Assembly (NCBI GenBank): GCA_017463125.1
Contig: JAFTPV010000009.1
Location: 1-42,273, forward strand
Source of the DNA: Clostridia bacterium
GTDB taxonomy: Bacteria; Bacillota; Clostridia; Oscillospirales; CAG-272
Reading direction: 5' to 3'
Length of the DNA stretch: 42,273 nt
Part shown: positions 23,805 through 31,823 of the stretch, piece after piece
Layout of the letters: every line of letters begins with the position of its first letter
Position numbering within the stretch: the first letter of the stretch is position 1
Position numbers and translations under genes: made by a program
The notes under the pieces: model-generated
What the model was told of the DNA's origin: nothing
The model's database searches: none
The model's input: only the letters and a program-made list of their open reading frames with translations

Positions 23805-23905
23805 GCTATTCATTATTTTTAACCTCAAGTAAATATTCCGTTGCAAATCGAATTCCGGATGCAAACACATCTTCCTCGGAAATTTTATCACCTTTCGCGA
23901 TTTGC
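23805..23905 (-). pseudogene. possible remnant of a small gene (33 codons)
   Basis: On the minus strand a frame beginning with TTG and ending in TAG reads GDKISEEDVFASGIRFATEYLLEV near its end, which has the amphipathic look of a real protein C-terminus. There is no proper start codon, ribosome site or family match, and a stop codon lies just upstream in frame. Nothing else is seen in the roughly 300 bases between the rsuA start and 23982. Confidence 0.2.
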
Positions 23906-23909
23906 AAAT

Positions 23910-23957
23910 ATCATTTGATGTTTTCGTCAATACCATCAAATGATGTTGTGCTATAAT
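23910..23957 (+). promoter_or_regulatory. operator-like inverted repeat and -10 box upstream of a small ORF
   Basis: ATCATTTGATG (23910-23920) and CATCAAATGAT (23934-23944) are perfect inverted repeats 13 bases apart, followed by TATAAT at 23952-23957. There is no good -35 hexamer at 17 bp; the right arm occupies that place. This is the layout of a regulator site covering the -35 region. Confidence 0.55.
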
Positions 23958-23981
23958 ATAGAAATAAGGAGGTAAAATTAT

Positions 23982-24104
23982 ATGTTATATAAAAGAATTT
24001 TTGTAAATTATTTTCGGTTAAAACGGAGATTTTCGGCTCTAAAATTTGTCGATTTTTTACAGAGAAATGACAAAGTTTGCGCCCGAAGAGGTCTTTTTCC
24101 TTGA
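23982..24104 (+). CDS. possible small basic protein or leader peptide, 40 aa
   Basis: ATG at 23982 is preceded by AAGGAGG nine bases upstream, one of the best ribosome sites in the window, and by a -10 box and inverted repeat. The product is basic and aromatic (MLYKRIFVNYFRLKRRFSAL), with no signal peptide and one cysteine. Its stop codon lies inside the -35 box of the next promoter, so it belongs to a separate transcript or is a leader upstream of the flavoenzyme operon. I recognise no family. It may also be a chance frame. Confidence 0.4.
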   Translation: MLYKRIFVNYFRLKRRFSALKFVDFLQRNDKVCARRGLFP

Positions 24105-24129
24105 CACGTACGCGCCTATGTAGTATAAT
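24101..24129 (+). promoter_or_regulatory. promoter of the enoate reductase / aconitase X operon
   Basis: TTGACA (24101-24106) and TATAAT (24124-24129) separated by 17 bp, fully consensus. The start codon follows at 24169. Confidence 0.93.
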
Positions 24130-24168
24130 AATAAAGGTTTACATTTTTGAAAACAGAAAGGAAATCTT

Positions 24169-26238
24169 ATGGCTAATATGGATCAGAAATACGACGCCCT
24201 GTTTACCCCTTGGAAAATAGGAAACGTAGAAATTAAGAACCGTATAGTAATGTGCCCTATGGGAGGCACGTCGCTCTTTGGCTGGTTTGAGCTTGGAGGC
24301 TGCGGCTTTGACAAGGAGGCGGCAAAGCTCTTTATTGAAAGAGCGAAGAATAACGTCGGTCTTATCATTCCCGGAATAGCTCCCCTGCGCGATACCTTCT
24401 GGGGCAAGTGGCTCTGGCAGAACCCGAAAATGTTCGACGAGCTGAAGGTCTTTATGAACGAGATACATAAGACGGGAGCGAAGCTCTTTATTCAGCTTAC
24501 TGCCGGCATGGGACGCTCTTGGGCTATTACCGAGCTTGTCGGTCCTCTTCATAAAAACAAATTTACAAGAGCGCTGATAAAGCCTGTTATAGACACCTCT
24601 CACGAGCTTGCTTCCCCCTCCGCTCAGCCTGCGAGATGGGCGCCCGACATTACCTGCCCCGAGATGACAAAGGAGCAGATACACGAGATTATCGAGGCGT
24701 TTGCCAAGACGGCAAAGCTCTGCCGTGACGCAGGCGTTGACGGTGTTGAGGTACACGCGGTGCACGAGGGATATCTTCTTGACCAATTTGCGATAGAGTT
24801 CTTCAACAAGCGTACGGACGAGTACGGCGGAAGCTTTGAGAACCGCTATCGCTTTGCTGCCGAGGTTGTTAAGGCTATTAAGGAGGCATGCGGTGAGGAC
24901 TTCCCCGTATCGCTCCGTTACTCCGTAGAGTCAAAGATGAAGGGCTTTGCCGAGGGTGCCATACCCGGTGAAGAGTACGTTGAGGTCGGACGAAATATGG
25001 AAGAGTCCGAGAGAGCGGCAAAGTATCTTGAAGACGCGGGATATGATATGCTTAATGCGGATAACGGTACGTACGACTCTTGGTACTGGGCTCACCCGCC
25101 GATGTATATGCCCCAGAACTGCAACCTCGAGGACGTTTCGCATATTAAGAAATTCGTAAATATCCCCGTTGTTTGCGCGGGCAGAATGGAGCCCGACGTT
25201 GGCGCCAAGGCTATCGCAGAGGGCAAGATTGACGCTATGGGTATTGCCCGTCAGTTCCTCACAGACCCCGAGTGGATAACCAAGCTTATCGAGGATAGAC
25301 TCGAGGACATCAAGCCCTGTATCTGCTGTCATGCAGGCTGCTTCAATTTCTCTTCCTCGAAGGGACATTACAACACCCAGGACCTTACCGATACTATGGG
25401 ACTTGCGCGATGTGCTCTTAACCCCGAAACCATGCAGTCGAAGAAATACTATATCGCTCCTGCGAAGAAGGCAAAGAAGGTTGCCGTTGTCGGCGGCGGT
25501 ATTGGCGGTATGGAGGCAGCCATCTTACTTACAAAACGCGGTCACAAGGTTACCCTTTACGAAAAGAGCGAAAGGCTCGGCGGTGTATTTATAGCGGCGG
25601 CGGCTCCGAGTTTCAAGGAAAAGGACCGTGAGCTTATCGCATGGTATATCCGCGAGGTATCAAAGTTGCCTATCGAGGTCAAACTGAACACCGAGGTCAA
25701 GGACATAAAGAGCCTTGATGCTGATGAAATTATAGTTGCTACCGGTGCTACTCCCAAACGCGTTCCGATTCCCGGTGCGGAGGGAGCTGTTGAGGCATGC
25801 GAATATCTCCTTGGTAAAAAAGAGGTTGGCGAGCGAGTAGTTATCGTCGGCGGCGGTCTTACAGGCTGCGAGATAGCATACGACCTCTACCTTCAGGGCA
25901 AGAAGCCTACTGTGGTTGAGATGCAGGACGACCTTATTACGACGAAGGGCGTTTGCCTTGCAAACACGAGCTATCTTCGCGATTTCTTCAAGGCTAATAA
26001 GGTTCCTATTTATCTTGAAACCGGTGTTTCAGAGATTGGTAACGGCTTCGTTACGGTGAAGAGCAATGACGGTAAGGAAACCAAAATAGATGCTGACTCG
26101 GTTATCCTCTCGGTTGGATATAATCCTGCCCCGATAGCTAAAAAATCAGGCAAGGTGCATATAATCGGAGATGCTGCAAGCGTAGGAAACCTCAGGACTG
26201 TTATCTGGGGAGCTTGGGATGTAGCGATGAAGATATAA
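24169..26238 (+). CDS. old yellow enzyme / 2-enoate reductase-like iron-sulfur flavoprotein, 689 aa
   Basis: The N-terminal half is an FMN-binding TIM barrel of the old yellow enzyme type (LFTPWKIGNVEIKNRIVMCPMG at the start, cited by its ends LFTPWKIGN and NRIVMCPMG; VHAVHEGYLLDQF near 194, then the NKRTDEYGGSFENRYRF signature). A cysteine cluster CICCHAGCF near residue 383 with a further Cys in ARCALNP near 413 should hold a [4Fe-4S] cluster. The C-terminal half has two dinucleotide folds, VVGGGIGGMEAA (about 441) and IVGGGLTGCEIA (about 559). This is the plan of 2-enoate reductase, 2,4-dienoyl-CoA reductase FadH and the BaiCD/BaiH enzymes. It should reduce an activated C=C bond with NAD(P)H in the cytoplasm. 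The start has AAAGGA upstream. It is first in an operon with both aconitase X subunits; the joint pathway is discussed under findings. Confidence 0.9.
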   Translation: MANMDQKYDALFTPWKIGNVEIKNRIVMCPMGGTSLFGWFELGGCGFDKEAAKLFIERAKNNVGLIIPGIAPLRDTFWGKWLWQNPKMFDELKVFMNEIHKTGAKLFIQLTAGMGRSWAITELVGPLHKNKFTRALIKPVIDTSHELASPSAQPARWAPDITCPEMTKEQIHEIIEAFAKTAKLCRDAGVDGVEVHAVHEGYLLDQFAIEFFNKRTDEYGGSFENRYRFAAEVVKAIKEACGEDFPVSLRYSVESKMKGFAEGAIPGEEYVEVGRNMEESERAAKYLEDAGYDMLNADNGTYDSWYWAHPPMYMPQNCNLEDVSHIKKFVNIPVVCAGRMEPDVGAKAIAEGKIDAMGIARQFLTDPEWITKLIEDRLEDIKPCICCHAGCFNFSSSKGHYNTQDLTDTMGLARCALNPETMQSKKYYIAPAKKAKKVAVVGGGIGGMEAAILLTKRGHKVTLYEKSERLGGVFIAAAAPSFKEKDRELIAWYIREVSKLPIEVKLNTEVKDIKSLDADEIIVATGATPKRVPIPGAEGAVEACEYLLGKKEVGERVVIVGGGLTGCEIAYDLYLQGKKPTVVEMQDDLITTKGVCLANTSYLRDFFKANKVPIYLETGVSEIGNGFVTVKSNDGKETKIDADSVILSVGYNPAPIAKKSGKVHIIGDAASVGNLRTVIWGAWDVAMKI

Positions 26239-26256
26239 ACATAAAGGAGAAAAAAT

Positions 26257-27531
26257 ATGATATTAACTCAAGAGCAGCAAGCTATACTTGACGGCTCGAA
26301 GGGCGAAACTATGGCAAAGGTTATGAAAACCCTTGTGCTTTACGGTGACGCCTTTGAGGCAGAAAAGCTTGTGCCTATTACATCAAAATACAATCACCTC
26401 GTAACCTCTTTTGGACTTAAGGTGATGTCACCCGTTTACGACCTTATGCAAAAGATTCTTGACGCAGGAGTTGCGTCGGGACAGAAATTCTCGGTTGACC
26501 CCCGTCCTCTTGACAAGAACGTACCCGCGAATTTCCTGCAAAACCTGATTTTCAACAAATTTATGTATTCAAAGCAGGACTTTTACGAGGGACAGCTTAA
26601 GGAGCTTGGCCTTCTTGACGACAAGGCGTTTACCTGTGCCTGCTATATGGACGAGGTTGGAAACAAGCCACAACGCGGCGAGGTGCTCTCCTGGGCAGAA
26701 TCCTCTGCGGTCGTTTACGCAAACTCGGTGCTTGGCGCAAGATGTAACAGAAACTCGGGAATCATCGACATTATGGGCTCGATAGTCGGTTACGTTCCCT
26801 ACTTTGGTCTGCTTACCGACGAGGGCAGACGCGCAAGCTGGGTCGTCAGAATTGAAACGACGAAAAAGCCAGAGGCGCAACTTCTCGGCTCGGCTATCGG
26901 TATGAAGGTTATGGAGGACGTTCCCTACATAGTAGGACTTGACAAGTGGCTCGGCACGGAGCTTGACGACGCTGCCTGTACTTATCTTAAGGACTTTGGC
27001 GCGGCAACTGCCTCGAACGGCGCGGTTGGTCTTTACCATATCGAGAACCTCACCCCCGAGGCAAAGGATTTCGGCAAGGAGCTTATCACCGAGGGCGCAA
27101 GGGAGTACGTTATTGACGACGCAGAGCTTGAGCGCGTTAAGGCGTCCTACCCTGTAATATGGAAAAATCCCGATGCATCTCCAAAGCTCTGCTTTATGGG
27201 CTGTCCTCACATGTCACTCGAGCAGCTTAAGAGCTGGACGGACAAAGTTGAGACAGGACTTAAGGAGAGTGGCAACAAGAAGGTTGTCATTCCTACCGTT
27301 TTCACGGCGGCGCCGAAGGTTCTTGAGGCATTCAACAAGACGGAATATTCAGAGAGGCTTAAAAAATGCGGAGTTATTACCTCTTACATCTGTCCGCTTA
27401 TGTATATGAATAACCCGCTATGCAAGACTATGCCCGTAATCACCTCGTCAAACAAGCTCCGCACTTATACGAGTGCGAAATATATGACCGACGACGAGAT
27501 TCTTACGGCTATCACAAAAGGAGGTAAGTGA
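26257..27531 (+). CDS. aconitase X catalytic (large) subunit, DUF521, 424 aa
   Basis: Aconitase X enzymes are iron-sulfur dehydratases; characterised members dehydrate cis-3-hydroxy-L-proline (bacteria) or 5-phosphomevalonate (archaea). Family landmarks are TCACYMDEVGNKPQRG near residue 125, ESSAVVYANSVLGARCNR near 147-164, GYVPYFGLLTDEGRRA near 180 and CFMGCPHMSLEQL near 308-320; late cysteines (ITSYICPLMY, NPLCKTMPV) may be cluster ligands. The small swivel domain is a separate gene immediately downstream, as in archaeal and some bacterial systems. AAAGGAG precedes the start. The gap from the enoate reductase gene is 18 bases. Which hydroxy acid is dehydrated cannot be read from the sequence. 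Confidence 0.9.
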   Translation: MILTQEQQAILDGSKGETMAKVMKTLVLYGDAFEAEKLVPITSKYNHLVTSFGLKVMSPVYDLMQKILDAGVASGQKFSVDPRPLDKNVPANFLQNLIFNKFMYSKQDFYEGQLKELGLLDDKAFTCACYMDEVGNKPQRGEVLSWAESSAVVYANSVLGARCNRNSGIIDIMGSIVGYVPYFGLLTDEGRRASWVVRIETTKKPEAQLLGSAIGMKVMEDVPYIVGLDKWLGTELDDAACTYLKDFGAATASNGAVGLYHIENLTPEAKDFGKELITEGAREYVIDDAELERVKASYPVIWKNPDASPKLCFMGCPHMSLEQLKSWTDKVETGLKESGNKKVVIPTVFTAAPKVLEAFNKTEYSERLKKCGVITSYICPLMYMNNPLCKTMPVITSSNKLRTYTSAKYMTDDEILTAITKGGK

Positions 27532-27533
27532 AG

Positions 27534-27977
27534 ATGAAGCAGTTCAAAGGAAGAGTAATCACTCCCGGTAAGGTTACCGCAGAGGCGATAGTTACAACAC
27601 AGGGCTTCAACACGCTTGCGTCCTTGCAGATGGCGCTTCAGTTTGGCGACAAGGAGGTAAAGTGCGGCGACCAGAACAACGCGGAGCTTAACGGTAAGCC
27701 TCTTATAAACAAGGCACTCTGCCTTCCGCAGACGATAGGATCGACAACCGGCGGTCTTGTTCTCTACTGTGCCTGCGCTCTTGAAAAGAACCCTGCTTGT
27801 ATGCTTTTCGCAAACCATATTGACTCGCTTGCGGCGGCAGGAGCCGTGCTTGCTGACGTTTGGGTTGACAAGGTTAATATGCCTGTTATTGACTGCCTTG
27901 GTGACGAGTTTCTCGCTTACGTCAAGGACGGAATGAAAATAACCGTTGACGAGGACGGAACGGTTACTGTAGAATAA
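27534..27977 (+). CDS. aconitase X swivel (small) subunit, DUF126, 147 aa
   Basis: This is the swivelling beta-barrel half that completes the aconitase X active site. Visible landmarks are KGRVITPGKVTAEA at the N-terminus, CGDQNNAELNGK near residue 45, and LPQTIGSTTGGLVLY near residue 65, where the Ser of the GST motif is the conserved catalytic residue of the family. The start is ATG 27534 with AGGAGGT at 27519-27525, located inside the end of the large-subunit gene, so the two subunits are translationally linked. It is the last gene of the operon, and a terminator follows. Confidence 0.9.
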   Translation: MKQFKGRVITPGKVTAEAIVTTQGFNTLASLQMALQFGDKEVKCGDQNNAELNGKPLINKALCLPQTIGSTTGGLVLYCACALEKNPACMLFANHIDSLAAAGAVLADVWVDKVNMPVIDCLGDEFLAYVKDGMKITVDEDGTVTVE

Positions 27978-28002
27978 TCTCGAAAATATAATAAAACAAA
28001 GA

Positions 28003-28047
28003 AAAAGGCCGTCAAAATGCAAAAACGCAAGATTGACGGTCTTTTTT
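28003..28047. terminator. bidirectional terminator between aconitase X operon and tRNA-Gly
   Basis: GCCGTCAA (28008-28015) pairs with TTGACGGT (28033-28040, one G-T) within a longer imperfect stem, with A/T runs on both flanks (GAAAAAGG on the left, TCTTTTTT on the right). It can end both the plus-strand operon and the minus-strand tRNA-Gly transcript. Confidence 0.85.
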
Positions 28048-28120
28048 GGAGCAGGCAACGGGAATCGAACCCGCACAGTCAGCTTGGGAAGCTGAAATTC
28101 TACCACTAAACTATGCCTGC
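28047..28120 (-). tRNA. tRNA-Gly (anticodon CCC)
   Basis: The acceptor stem GCAGGCA/TGCCTGC is perfect with discriminator T and encoded CCA. The anticodon stem TCAGC/GCTGA encloses TTCCCAA, giving CCC, which reads GGG. The T-arm GCGGG, TTCGATT, CCCGT is canonical. A decayed copy of the 5' half lies upstream at 28285-28334. Confidence 0.96.
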
Positions 28121-28284
28121 TAATATTTAATTTGTTCTCTTCCCTAGCTTTTTTTGCTCCTATGAGCTCGGTCCACGAGCTCTGTCACAAAACAAGAACG
28201 GGAATTTGCCTTCGCGCTTAATTACGAGCAATTATTTCAAGCTCTGAATGCTCATATTTCTCGCTCATGCAATGCTTCGCCCCT
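28121..28284. other. spacer between the two tRNA-Gly copies
   Basis: No gene. A short inverted repeat (GAGCTCGGTCCACGAGCTC at about 28166-28184) and two GCTCAT/ATGAGC-like motifs are present. No promoter was recognised here, which points to transcription of tRNA-Gly from 28363-28391. Confidence 0.4.
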
Positions 28285-28334
28285 CGCACAGTCAGTCTTT
28301 CAAAGCTGAAATTCTACCACTAAACTATGCCTAC
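28285..28334 (-). pseudogene. decayed tRNA-Gly 5' half (second copy)
   Basis: Thirty bases at 28303-28332 are identical to 28089-28118 of the intact tRNA-Gly (5' part through the anticodon stem), and CGCACAGTCAG (28285-28295) is identical to 28072-28082. Between them the anticodon loop has changed and gained one base. T-arm and 3' acceptor strand are missing. The copy is nearer to the promoter than the intact gene. Confidence 0.88.
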
Positions 28335-28362
28335 TTATATTAGCTTCGATATTATATATTAC

Positions 28363-28391
28363 ATTATATTACTTTCACTATAAAAAATCAA
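28363..28391 (-). promoter_or_regulatory. promoter of the tRNA-Gly transcript
   Basis: On the minus strand TTGATT (28386-28391) and TATAAT (28363-28368) are 17 bp apart, directly upstream of the decayed 5' half. Confidence 0.75.
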
Positions 28392-28444
28392 TAGATTTTG
28401 AAAAAATATATTTTCGCAAAAATTTCAAATGGATTAATACCGCC

Positions 28445-28473
28445 TTGAAAAGATGACAATTTTATGATATAAT
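28445..28473 (+). promoter_or_regulatory. promoter of the MATE exporter gene
   Basis: TTGAAA (28445-28450) and TATAAT (28468-28473), 17-bp spacer. Confidence 0.88.
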
Positions 28474-28507
28474 GTAAATAAAAATCTAACTTTAGGTCTA
28501 TACGGTG

Positions 28508-29863
28508 ATGAATGAAGAAAAAAGCAAAGACGCAAAATATGTAAAAATGACCGAAACTCCGGTATCACGGCTGATAATATCGCTTGGAATACCAACGACT
28601 ATCAGCATGCTGATTACCAACATATATAATATGGCTGACTCATATTTCGTCAGTCAGGTGTCATTAAGCGCGGGCGGCGCTACGAGCATAGTTTTCGGAA
28701 TAATGTCTATACTCCAAGCCTTTGGCTTTATGTTCGGGCACGGCGCGGGCAGCAATATCAGCCGTATGCTCGGCAGCCGTCAGATTGACAGAGCGAGCAA
28801 GTACGCCTCAACAGGATTTTTCTCCGCGCTTATCTGCGGCTTCTTAATTATGAGCGTAGGACTGATATTTCTTGAGCCCTTGATGCGCCTGCTTGGCAGT
28901 ACAGAAACTATCCTGCCCTATGCTATAGATTACGGAATGTGGATACTGATAGCGGCTCCCGCTATGACGGCAAGTTGCGTTTTGAACAACATTCTTCGCT
29001 ACGAGGGTATGGCCACTCTTGCTATGATAGGCTTGACGACGGGCGGTATTCTGAATATGGCGCTTGACCCACTGTTCATTTTTACATTTGATATGGGTAT
29101 TGCCGGCGCGGGACTTGCAACCGCTCTGTCGCAATATATCTCCTTCTGTATCCTGCTATCTATGTTTTTGATGAAGAAAACACAGTCTAGGCTATCCGCG
29201 CGTCTTGCGGCAGGTGAGCCGCGAATTCTCGGTGATATTATTATCACAGGACTTCCGAGCTTTGCAAGACAGGGGCTCAACAGCGTTTCCACTATGGTGC
29301 TAAATGCACAGGCAAAGGTCTTTGGAGATGCGGCTATTGCCGCTATGGGCTACGTTGGAAGAACGTCCAGCCTTATCTTCAGCGTTGGTCTTGGCATAGG
29401 TCAGGGCTTCCAGCCTGTGTCAGGCTTCAACTACGGGGCAAAAAAGTATTCGAGAGTGAAAAAGGGAACTCTGTTTACTTTAGGCTTCGGCGCCGCATTT
29501 ATCGGAGTAATATCTGCCGTGTGCTTTATATTCGCGCCCGACATCATCTCCCTCTTCCGCACGGAAAAGGAGGTTATAGAAATAGGAAGCGAGGCTCTAC
29601 GCATCATGTGCGTATTCCTGCTGTTTCTTCCTATTTCCGTCGTGGGAACTATGCTGTTTCAGAGTATCGGAAAAAGCATTTCTGCCCTTATCCTCTCCTG
29701 CCTGCAAAGCGGAGCGGTGTTTATCCCCTTATGCCTTATATTACCTAGCTTTTTAGGAGTCCTGGGCATAGAGATGGCACAGCCCGTTGCTTATTTTGTA
29801 TCAGCACTGGTTTCGCTTCCGATGACGCTCCGCTTCTTAAAGAGCTTACCTAAAGACGAATAA
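28508..29863 (+). CDS. MATE family multidrug/Na+ antiporter, 451 aa
   Basis: A polytopic membrane protein of the length and 12-helix pattern of MATE exporters, which expel cationic compounds using Na+ or H+. The N-terminal half opens with the family segment TPVSRLIISLGIPTTISML and NIYNMADSYFVSQVS, and the second half restarts with GLPSFARQGLNSVSTMVLN near residue 245, followed by GIGQGFQPVSGFNYGAKK, showing the two-fold repeat. ATG 28508 is preferred over GTG 28505; both have only a weak ribosome site (ACGG), which suggests modest expression. It stands alone between a promoter and a terminator. The substrate is not predictable. Confidence 0.92.
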   Translation: MNEEKSKDAKYVKMTETPVSRLIISLGIPTTISMLITNIYNMADSYFVSQVSLSAGGATSIVFGIMSILQAFGFMFGHGAGSNISRMLGSRQIDRASKYASTGFFSALICGFLIMSVGLIFLEPLMRLLGSTETILPYAIDYGMWILIAAPAMTASCVLNNILRYEGMATLAMIGLTTGGILNMALDPLFIFTFDMGIAGAGLATALSQYISFCILLSMFLMKKTQSRLSARLAAGEPRILGDIIITGLPSFARQGLNSVSTMVLNAQAKVFGDAAIAAMGYVGRTSSLIFSVGLGIGQGFQPVSGFNYGAKKYSRVKKGTLFTLGFGAAFIGVISAVCFIFAPDIISLFRTEKEVIEIGSEALRIMCVFLLFLPISVVGTMLFQSIGKSISALILSCLQSGAVFIPLCLILPSFLGVLGIEMAQPVAYFVSALVSLPMTLRFLKSLPKDE

Positions 29864-29872
29864 AAGTATAAA

Positions 29873-29907
29873 GCGACTCGTTTTTTTTGCGAGTCGCAAA
29901 TCTTTTT
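29873..29907 (+). terminator. terminator of the MATE gene
   Basis: GCGACTCG (29873-29880) pairs with CGAGTCGC (29890-29897) around a mostly T loop, followed by a run of T. The remaining 200 bases before the next gene hold only its promoter. Confidence 0.9.
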
Positions 29908-30038
29908 TATTATGCAACTCGGAATACGTGCATCGGTACAAAAAGCTCCCGAATATCAAACGTAGGATTTGTAAAAATCAATATTTTTATACTTTTCATT
30001 TTTCATATATACTTTTCCGTCTTTTTGAACAAAACCCT

Positions 30039-30067
30039 TTGACTTTTCCATATTTTTATGCTATCAT
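30039..30067 (+). promoter_or_regulatory. promoter of the heparinase-like gene
   Basis: TTGACT (30039-30044) and TATCAT (30062-30067), 17-bp spacer. Confidence 0.75.
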
Positions 30068-30113
30068 AAAACAAAATTACACAAAGCGGTAAATTTTCCC
30101 GCAGGAGTACGTT

Positions 30114-31811
30114 ATGAAAAACTATTACGGAATTGATATTAAAAAGCAAAGAGAAAAACTGCTTAAAAGCCGTGCGGCAAAGCCGATACTGGATAAAGTT
30201 ATACAAAAGGCCGATTTGGCAATAACAAAAGGCTACCTTGCCCTAAAATTCAGCGATTATATGATTTTTGCCCAAACGGGCGACCGCAAGACCTTTGAAA
30301 AACAGTATTTCGAGCGAAAAAACGACTGCTCTTACTTAGCTGTTGCCTATTGGCTGACAGATGACGAAAAATACAGAGCTCCGCTTATTGATTTAATTTT
30401 CCATATTTGCGATGAGTTTACTTGGTGCCTCCCTGCCCACTCATTGATATACGAGGGTATTACCGCTGCCGAAATCATAGGACAGGTTGATCTCTTTCAG
30501 GCGGAAACGGCAAGCCTCTTAACAGACGTTTTAGCAATTTTGGGAGAAAAGTTACCTACATTAGTTCACGAAAGAGTAGAATATGAAATAAGACGCAGAA
30601 TTATCGAGCCAATATGCGAAAGAGAGTTTCATTGGCAAAAGGAAAGCTGCAAGACGAACTGGGCAGCCGTTTGCGCTGGAGGAGTCGCGGTAGCGCTTCT
30701 CGAACTTGGAACAGACGAGGAAATTAAAAAAGCCCTTCCTACACTTTTAACGTCTATTGAGCATTTCCTCGAGGGCTTCAACGACGACGGCTGCTGTATG
30801 GAGGGGTTCAGCTATTGGAGCTACGGCTTTGCCTACTTTGCGATATTTGCAAGGCTGATGCTTGAGTACACGGGCAGCAAAGTCAACTACTTCGAGAGAG
30901 AAAAGGTAAAAAACATTGCCTGCTTCTTTAACAAGGCAAGGCTTGGAAAAACGAAAATAGCCTCCTTCTCCGACAGCGGTACGGATTTTACCTTCAGCCC
31001 GGGGCTTATAAGCTACTTAAAGGAGCTTTACGGCGACGATTTTGTAAGACCATCGCTTGAATTTGCCACGAGGAACGGAAATGTCTACGTTATCAGAGAT
31101 CTTTTGTGGCTTGATGCCGACTACGAAGAGGACGAGTTTAAGAACCAAACGGCATATCTTGGTGATGCCGAATGGTTTATTAAAAGATGCGAAAATTACA
31201 GCTTTGCGGCGAAGGCGGGACACAACGATGAGCACCATAATCACAACGACGTTGGCAGCTTTATTTTAGCAACACCTGACGAGCAAATGCCTCTTGCCGA
31301 CTTTGGCGTCGGATTATACGACAGCAAAACCTTCGATCCGGCTTACCGCTACAAGATGGTGCAAAACGCATCCTTCGGTCACAGCGTGCCTATAATTAAT
31401 GGCAAATACCAAAACGAAGGAAGAGAATTTGCCGCGTCGGACGTTAAGGCTGGCGAAAACGAATTCGCCTTTGATATAAGCGGAGCATACGAAAAAGGGC
31501 TTATAAAGAGCCTGCGCCGAAGCTTTGAACTAAAGGAAGACGAAATAATACTTACAGACAAGGCGGAATATTCCGCTATGACCGAGCACATCACCGAGCG
31601 AATGGTCTCCTGGATAAAGCCGGTTATTAGTGAAGATTCTGTAAAGCTCGGTACGGTCACGATATTATTTGACAAAAATAAATTCACCGCAAGCGTCACC
31701 GAGGACAGCATCAAAAGTCATACTGATGCCAAGCCGATAAAAATCTACCTTATCGACTTTGAGGCAAAGGTCAAGGGCGAAGAGGTATTCAAATTTGAAA
31801 TAAAGGTATAA
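30114..31811 (+). CDS. heparinase II/III family protein, cytoplasmic, 565 aa
   Basis: The family consists of polysaccharide lyases (heparin, alginate oligomers) and relatives with an alpha/alpha toroid followed by a beta-sandwich. The N-terminal 330 residues are helix-rich with the CKTNWAAVCAGG segment near residue 181, a typical Asn-containing toroid motif, and EGFSYWSYGF near 236. The beta-sandwich half opens with AGHNDEHHNHNDVGSF near residue 368, the diagnostic His/Asn stretch of heparinase II/III-like domains, then NASFGHSVPIINGKYQ. There is no signal peptide, so it should act on imported oligosaccharides. AGGAG stands 6 bases before the ATG. It is a single-gene unit. The substrate is unknown; oligouronide or other uronic-acid-containing oligomers are the usual ones. 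Confidence 0.85.
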   Translation: MKNYYGIDIKKQREKLLKSRAAKPILDKVIQKADLAITKGYLALKFSDYMIFAQTGDRKTFEKQYFERKNDCSYLAVAYWLTDDEKYRAPLIDLIFHICDEFTWCLPAHSLIYEGITAAEIIGQVDLFQAETASLLTDVLAILGEKLPTLVHERVEYEIRRRIIEPICEREFHWQKESCKTNWAAVCAGGVAVALLELGTDEEIKKALPTLLTSIEHFLEGFNDDGCCMEGFSYWSYGFAYFAIFARLMLEYTGSKVNYFEREKVKNIACFFNKARLGKTKIASFSDSGTDFTFSPGLISYLKELYGDDFVRPSLEFATRNGNVYVIRDLLWLDADYEEDEFKNQTAYLGDAEWFIKRCENYSFAAKAGHNDEHHNHNDVGSFILATPDEQMPLADFGVGLYDSKTFDPAYRYKMVQNASFGHSVPIINGKYQNEGREFAASDVKAGENEFAFDISGAYEKGLIKSLRRSFELKEDEIILTDKAEYSAMTEHITERMVSWIKPVISEDSVKLGTVTILFDKNKFTASVTEDSIKSHTDAKPIKIYLIDFEAKVKGEEVFKFEIKV

Positions 31812-31823
31812 TAAAAATACAGG

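Noticed and set aside
24169-26238. Assignment of the flavoenzyme as a bile-acid 7-dehydroxylation enzyme (BaiCD/BaiH)
   Set aside because: Only the family plan matches; no other bai gene is present and the neighbours are aconitase X subunits.
26569-27210. A 213-codon minus-strand frame
   Set aside because: Antisense to the aconitase X large subunit, which has full family motifs.
27465-28106. A 213-codon minus-strand frame
   Set aside because: Overlaps the aconitase X small subunit and the tRNA-Gly gene in antisense.
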